The notes under the pieces: generated by a model | Told to the model about the DNA's origin: nothing | The model's database searches: none | The model's input: only the letters and a program-made list of their open reading frames with translations | Part shown: positions 59,498 through 64,000 of the stretch, piece after piece | Layout: every line of letters starts with the position of its first letter | Position numbering within the stretch: position 1 is the first letter of the stretch | Program-made: the position numbers and the translations under genes | Assembly: GCF_022565475.1 (NCBI RefSeq) | Contig: NZ_JAIUMR010000007.1 | Coordinates: 92,335 to 156,334 of the forward strand | Length of the DNA stretch: 64,000 nt | Source: Aliidiomarina sp. | GTDB taxonomy: Bacteria; Pseudomonadota; Gammaproteobacteria; Enterobacterales; Alteromonadaceae | Reading direction: 5' to 3'

Positions 59498-60931
59498 CTA
59501 AACCTGAAGAATTTTACTGGTATTGGTTTTACCGATGGTTTCCATAACATCACCGTGAGTGATGATGACCATATCACCTTTTTCAAGTAAACCACGGCCG
59601 CGGATAAGCTCAATGGCGTCACGCAGCACGTTTTTCGGCTCTGATTGGGTTGAGTCGAAGTAGGTCGGATAGACACCACGGTACAAATTCGCCCGGTTCA
59701 GTGAGTGTTGGTGGCGTGAAAGTGCAAAAATAGGTAGGTCGGTGTGGATTCGCGACATCAGTTTCGCGGTATGACCAGACTCTGTGAGTGCAATAATGGC
59801 TTTTACACCCGCAAGATGATTTGCCGTATACATAGCGGCTAAGGCTGTCGCTTGGGCAACTGAGGTTACTGCTTCTTCGACGCGCTCACGGCTTAAGCGC
59901 AATGTTGGATACTCTTCTGCACCGCGGCAGATATCCGCCATGGCTTTAACCGTTTCGACTGGATATTTACCGGCCGCAGTTTCTGCGCTCAACATTACCG
60001 CGTCGGTGCCATCGAGTACCGCGTTGGCAACGTCCATCACTTCAGCGCGGGTTGGCATGGAGTTATCAATCATCGACTCCATCATCTGCGTTGCCGTGAT
60101 GACCACTTTATTCAATTCACGGGTGCGTTGGATAATCCGCTTTTGTTTACCCACTAGCTGTGCATCACCGATCTCAACACCGAGATCACCGCGGGCAACC
60201 ATGACGACGTCAGAGTTGTGAATCAGATCGTCCAGTGCAGCGTCAGTGGCAACCGTCTCGGCACGTTCAATTTTCGCGCAAATCGCACCATCGCAACCGG
60301 CCTTGTTGAGCAGGGCACGGGCTAATTGCAGATCAGCGCCGCTGCGCGGGAATGAAACCGCGAGAATGTCGACATCGATTTGTGCCGCGATTTCGATATC
60401 TCGATAATCTTTATCGGTTAGCGCCGAAGCTGAAAGGCCCCCGCCTAAACGGTTAATCCCTTTATTATTGGAAAGCTTGCCACCGATTTTGACTTCAGTG
60501 TGCACTTTACTGCCTTCGACTTTAACGACCGTTAATTGGATGCGTCCATCATCTAATAGAAGGACATCACCGGACTCGACATCTTTGGGTAAATCTTTAT
60601 AGTCCAAGCCCACTTGTTGTTCGTTACCGGCATCGTTCGGTAAAGCAGCATCGAGTAAAAACGGCGCACCGTTTTCGAGTTCAACGCTGCCGTTTTGAAA
60701 ACGGGCGACACGAATTTTAGGACCTTGTAAATCACCCAAAATTGCCACATGTTTACCGAGGCGAGCAGCGATTTCCCGAACGTTTTCTGCACGTTTAATG
60801 TGATCTTCAGCAGCACCGTGCGAGAAATTAAGACGCACAACGTTTGCGCCAGCATTGATTAGCGCTTCGAGAATACCTGGTTTGTCAGTCGCAGGGCCAA
60901 GTGTGGTGACGATTTTAGTACGACGTAGCAT
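59498..60931 (-). CDS. pykA: pyruvate kinase (PykA type)
   Basis: Phosphoenolpyruvate plus ADP to pyruvate plus ATP. 477 residues from the ATG at 60931 ([16 protein letters not shown]) with GAAGG 8 bases upstream; the frame extends 7 residues further. The start and the [21 protein letters not shown] block match E. coli PykA (type II, AMP and sugar-phosphate activated) better than PykF. The substrate-binding [12 protein letters not shown] and TATQMMESM are intact. Divergent from gap. Confidence 0.95.
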   Translation of the reverse strand: MLRRTKIVTTLGPATDKPGILEALINAGANVVRLNFSHGAAEDHIKRAENVREIAARLGKHVAILGDLQGPKIRVARFQNGSVELENGAPFLLDAALPNDAGNEQQVGLDYKDLPKDVESGDVLLLDDGRIQLTVVKVEGSKVHTEVKIGGKLSNNKGINRLGGGLSASALTDKDYRDIEIAAQIDVDILAVSFPRSGADLQLARALLNKAGCDGAICAKIERAETVATDAALDDLIHNSDVVMVARGDLGVEIGDAQLVGKQKRIIQRTRELNKVVITATQMMESMIDNSMPTRAEVMDVANAVLDGTDAVMLSAETAAGKYPVETVKAMADICRGAEEYPTLRLSRERVEEAVTSVAQATALAAMYTANHLAGVKAIIALTESGHTAKLMSRIHTDLPIFALSRHQHSLNRANLYRGVYPTYFDSTQSEPKNVLRDAIELIRGRGLLEKGDMVIITHGDVMETIGKTNTSKILQV

Positions 60932-61174
60932 GGAGAAAACCTTCTGTAACAAGCAATATTACGCTCTATACTACCACAGAGATTGTTGCGAGTGGATGAA
61001 TCCTAATGAGTAATTCGTGCGGCAAAGTCTGACTTCAGCCGCTGCGGTCATACCATTTACAGCTGGTAGCAGAGCAACAAATTCAGTACAATAGCGGCCG
61101 AATTTTGGACGTAAGGTGGCTTTGCCACTGCAACGATTCTTTCACCTCACGTAAACACTGACAAAGGTTTCACA

Positions 61175-62623
61175 ATGACTGACGTGCATAACGAGACAAC
61201 ATTGAAAAGCTGGGAAGAGCGCCAAGAATACGCAGAGCTAATGCAGCCGCTGATTGGCCGCTTGTACCGTACCAAAGGAGTGGAAATTCTGGTGTATGGC
61301 CGGAGTTTGCTGAATGGCTCGACGATCGACATCATCAAGACCCATCGGTTAGTTCGTCAACACGAAGGGCACAAATTACGTTTGCGTGAGAGTTACCCAC
61401 TTTTAAAAGCGATTTCTGAAATGGAAATGGCACCTGCACGCCTTGATTTAGGCAAATTAGCGTTTGGTTATCATTTCGGTGGTAAACGCCAAGGCGAAGA
61501 AGATGTCGTCAGTTATTTAAAACGTGAATTAGTTGATGTCGTTGGCAAGCCTGACGACGTCGAGCCACGTGATGTCGTGCTTTACGGTTTTGGACGAATT
61601 GGTCGTTTACTGGCCCGTTTACTGATTGAACGCAATGGACGCAACAACAAATTACGCCTGCGGGCCATCGTCGTTCGTGGTGGCGGTGAAGGTGACTTGG
61701 AAAAACGTGCCAGTTTATTGCGCCGTGATTCAGTGCATGGTCCATTTAATGGTTCAATTACTGTTGATCATGAAAAGAGCGCAATTAAGGCGAACGGGAC
61801 TCATATTCAGGTGATCTATGCGAATTCGCCTGACCAGATTGATTACACTGAATACGGAATCGACAATGCGATCATCGTTGATAACACTGGTGTTTGGAAA
61901 GACGAGGCTGGTCTCGGTTTGCATTTAAAATCCAAGGGCGCGGCAAAAGTTTTGTTGACGGCACCCGCGAAAGGCAACATTAAAAACATTGTCCACGGTG
62001 TGAACCATGGCGATATTTTGCCGGAAGACCTGATTGTTTCTGCTGCAAGCTGCACCACCAATGCAATTACGCCGGTATTGAAGGCGATCAACGATCAGTA
62101 TGGTATCAACAATGGTCACGTCGAAACCGTGCATGCCTACACCAATGACCAAAATCTCATCGACAATTACCACAAAGCCGAGCGCCGCGGGCGTTCAGCG
62201 CCACTGAACATGGTGATTACCGAGACGGGCGCTGCAAAAGCAGTCGCGAAAGCACTGCCTGAGCTTGCTGGTAAATTAACCGGTAATGCGATTCGTGTGC
62301 CGACGCCGAATGTTTCGATGGCGATTATGAACCTTAATTTAGGTCAAACCACTGATCGTGACGCGTTGAATGAATTTTTGCGGACGACCGCTTTAAACTC
62401 TGAATTGCAGAATCAAATTGACTTCACTTCCTCAACGGAAATCGTCTCGTCCGATCTCGTCGGCAGTCGTTATGCAGGTATCGTTGATTCGCAGGCGACG
62501 ATCGTTGATGGCGATCGTGCCGTCTTATACGTTTGGTACGACAATGAATTTGGTTACAGTTGTCAGGTGCTGCGAGTTGTACAAGACATGGCAGGGTTGA
62601 TCGTTCCAAGTCTCCCTGCATAA
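61175..62623 (+). CDS. gap: glyceraldehyde-3-phosphate dehydrogenase, long form
   Basis: 482 residues. An N-terminal extension of about 130 residues (KSWEERQEYAELMQPLIGRLYR...) precedes the normal GAPDH fold. NAD-binding GFGRIGR is at 138-144 and the catalytic Cys293 in SAASCTTN. This roughly 480-residue class occurs in marine gammaproteobacteria beside the ordinary GapA; the role of the extension is unknown. Coenzyme preference and direction (glycolytic or gluconeogenic) cannot be told. Divergent from pykA. A TACAAT at 61087-61092 is a possible -10 box, but no good -35 box accompanies it. Confidence 0.93.
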   Translation: MTDVHNETTLKSWEERQEYAELMQPLIGRLYRTKGVEILVYGRSLLNGSTIDIIKTHRLVRQHEGHKLRLRESYPLLKAISEMEMAPARLDLGKLAFGYHFGGKRQGEEDVVSYLKRELVDVVGKPDDVEPRDVVLYGFGRIGRLLARLLIERNGRNNKLRLRAIVVRGGGEGDLEKRASLLRRDSVHGPFNGSITVDHEKSAIKANGTHIQVIYANSPDQIDYTEYGIDNAIIVDNTGVWKDEAGLGLHLKSKGAAKVLLTAPAKGNIKNIVHGVNHGDILPEDLIVSAASCTTNAITPVLKAINDQYGINNGHVETVHAYTNDQNLIDNYHKAERRGRSAPLNMVITETGAAKAVAKALPELAGKLTGNAIRVPTPNVSMAIMNLNLGQTTDRDALNEFLRTTALNSELQNQIDFTSSTEIVSSDLVGSRYAGIVDSQATIVDGDRAVLYVWYDNEFGYSCQVLRVVQDMAGLIVPSLPA

Positions 62624-62636
62624 GACTCAATCGTAA

Positions 62637-62667
62637 AAGAAGCGCCTTTGGGCGCTTCTTCTAATTT
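62637..62667 (+). terminator. terminator after gap
   Basis: 10-bp stem AAGAAGCGCC/GGGCGCTTCTT-type with loop TTTG, then CTAATTTT. Confidence 0.7.
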
Positions 62668-62704
62668 TACACCGCAAGGGTTGTTATTAAGCACGAGGCT
62701 TAAC

Positions 62705-63835
62705 ATGATTAGAATTTCTAGCGCATTTGATAGCGGCAATATCGAAGTGGTTTCAGCCGCGTCAGCTGACACCATTCGTTTACGGATTCGCAAGGATAAT
62801 GAAAGTGAATTCTTTCAATGGTATCACTTTAAGCTGTTCGCTAAAGTCGATACCAAGCACGTGATGGTCATTGAGAATGCAAACGAATCTGCGTATCCGA
62901 AGGGGTGGGAGCATTATTACTCGTTTGCGAGCTATGATCGTGAGCACTGGTTCCGTGTACCCACTTCGTTTGATGGAAAGAAGGTGACGATTACCCATAC
63001 ACCTGAACAAGAAACGGTGTTTTACGCGTATTTCGTGCCTTATAGCTGGGAACGTCATCTTGACTTAATTCAATGGGCTCAGCAGTCAGCTTGGGTTGAG
63101 CAACGCTGCTTAGGCACAACGCTTGATGGCCGCGAGATGAATTTGTTGGTTATCGGCGAAGAAAGTCCGAAAAAACGTAAAGTCTGGATTACTGCGCGCC
63201 AACATCCGGGTGAAACGATGGCAGAGTGGTTCGTTGAAGGACTGCTCGAACACCTCCTCAACGAAGATGAACCGGTGTCTCGGCAACTGCTGGATCAGGT
63301 CGTGTTTTATGTTGTCCCGAACATGAACCCGGACGGCAGTGTTCGCGGCCATTTACGTACCAATGCTGTTGGCGTCAACTTAAACCGTGAGTGGGCAGAG
63401 CCTTCACTCGAGCGCAGTCCAGAAGTCTTCCATGTACTGAAGGCGATGGATGCAATCGGTGTTGATTTGTACCTTGATGTGCATGGTGACGAAAACTTAC
63501 CGTATAACTTTGTTGCTGGCTCTGAGGGAATACCTTCTTATGACGAGCGCCACGCGCGGTTAGAAAACTTGTTCAAAGACGCTTATTTAAGAGCGACTGC
63601 AGAATTCCAAACGAAATATGGCTACGAAGTTGATGCGCCGGGCGCAGCGAACTTAACGGTTGCAAGTAATGCCGTTGCCGAGCGTTTTAAATGTTTAGCG
63701 TTCACCATCGAAATGCCATTTAAAGATAACGATGATCTGCCTGAGCCTTATCAACAGTGGTCCGACACACGTTCTCGTCAATTTGGTCGTGATACATTGA
63801 AAGCGATCTTAGATGTCGCCAACGATTTGCGTTAA
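62705..63835 (+). CDS. M14 family carboxypeptidase (cytosolic carboxypeptidase-like)
   Basis: 376 residues from the ATG at 62705 (GAGG 7 bases upstream; the open frame reaches back into the gap terminator). An N-terminal beta-sandwich domain (about 1-115) typical of cytosolic carboxypeptidase (CCP) homologues precedes the peptidase domain: zinc ligands His167, Glu170 (RQHPGE) and His260 (LDVHGDE), substrate-binding NPDG and NLNREW, catalytic Glu336 (FTIEMPFK). Eukaryotic CCPs remove glutamates from protein tails; bacterial substrates are unknown. No signal peptide. Confidence 0.9.
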   Translation: MIRISSAFDSGNIEVVSAASADTIRLRIRKDNESEFFQWYHFKLFAKVDTKHVMVIENANESAYPKGWEHYYSFASYDREHWFRVPTSFDGKKVTITHTPEQETVFYAYFVPYSWERHLDLIQWAQQSAWVEQRCLGTTLDGREMNLLVIGEESPKKRKVWITARQHPGETMAEWFVEGLLEHLLNEDEPVSRQLLDQVVFYVVPNMNPDGSVRGHLRTNAVGVNLNREWAEPSLERSPEVFHVLKAMDAIGVDLYLDVHGDENLPYNFVAGSEGIPSYDERHARLENLFKDAYLRATAEFQTKYGYEVDAPGAANLTVASNAVAERFKCLAFTIEMPFKDNDDLPEPYQQWSDTRSRQFGRDTLKAILDVANDLR

Positions 63836-63877
63836 ACCACACGCAATTCACATTAAAAAGGGAGCCAGATAACGGCT

Positions 63878-63915
63878 AATGCCAGTCAGTTAAGCTGACT
63901 GGCATTTTTTCTTTT
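63878..63915 (+). terminator. terminator after the M14 carboxypeptidase gene
   Basis: 12-bp stem AATGCCAGTCAG/CTGACTGGCATT with a 5-nt loop, then a T-rich run. The remaining 85 bases of the window show no gene. Confidence 0.92.
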
Positions 63916-64000
63916 AAGGGGGTATTTCCTTGTTTTCGGCTTCACCCACCTCGGATAACATCTATCCTCGCGGCGTTCCGGTAGTTTAAAGTACCCCATC

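Noticed and set aside
59487..59506. 8-bp hairpin CAGGTTTA/TAAACCTG at the pykA stop
   Set aside because: It overlaps the end of the coding region and lacks a T run on either strand; too weak to call a terminator.

Overview
The window is core chromosome of a gammaproteobacterium of the Alteromonadales type. The best fit is an Idiomarinaceae-like marine heterotroph (Idiomarina/Pseudidiomarina); this is an inference from gene order and protein character, with no rRNA or database search behind it. Several blocks keep the order known from Escherichia coli: divergent metG/mrp; yejM-yejL divergent from yejK; cspD/clpS-clpA/infA-aat/trxB; ald/lrp-ftsK-lolA-rarA-serS; tusE and yccA beside tRNA-Ser(UGA); and uvrY-uvrC-pgsA-tRNA(Gly,Cys,Leu). 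Two features suggest a protein-feeding life style: an abundance of exported peptidases (three S9, two M14, M13, M61, M23, a GGT lipoprotein and a rhombosortase) and amino-acid catabolism genes (threonine aldolase, alanine dehydrogenase).

Layout. 1-5.1 kb: an S9 peptidase cut by the window edge, a small membrane protein, rhombosortase, gamma-glutamyltranspeptidase and a HIT protein. 5.1-12.2 kb: rlmI and metG on minus, then mrp, dcd and a PAS-GGDEF diguanylate cyclase on plus. 12.2-18 kb: a minus-strand run of YvcK, M14 peptidase and S9 peptidase. 18-26.6 kb: waaA-kdkA (inner-core LPS), a DUF192 protein, a lipoprotein, an M13 peptidase, threonine aldolase, an S9 peptidase and tRNA-Pro(GGG). 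26.7-29.8 kb: yejM-yejL / yejK. 29.8-34.1 kb: cspD, clpS, clpA, infA, aat, an almost complete N-degron module. 34.1-43.9 kb: trxB, ald, lrp, ftsK, lolA, rarA, two crcB genes, serS. 43.9-46.2 kb: tusDC-tusE without tusB, yccA, tRNA-Ser. 46.2-51.1 kb: a small exported protein, a CBS-domain protein, a divergent UvrY homologue, uvrC, pgsA and three tRNAs. 51.2-64 kb: a LysR regulator and RhtB-type exporter, a tandem PTPS-fold protein, M23 and M61 peptidases, a LytS/LytTR two-component pair, a lipoprotein, pykA, a long-form GAPDH and an M14 carboxypeptidase.

No prophage, insertion sequence, CRISPR array, restriction system or defence island is visible, and no gene-free stretch exceeds 300 bases. 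The most unusual signals are regulatory or involve degenerate paralogues. Phased 11-bp direct repeats lie immediately upstream of the promoter of a UvrY homologue whose receiver domain has lost most phosphorylation residues. A two-domain PTPS protein keeps complementary halves of the active site. The sulfur-relay operon lacks tusB. YejM has a divergent periplasmic domain. A perfect palindrome fills the spacer of the putative clpS promoter.
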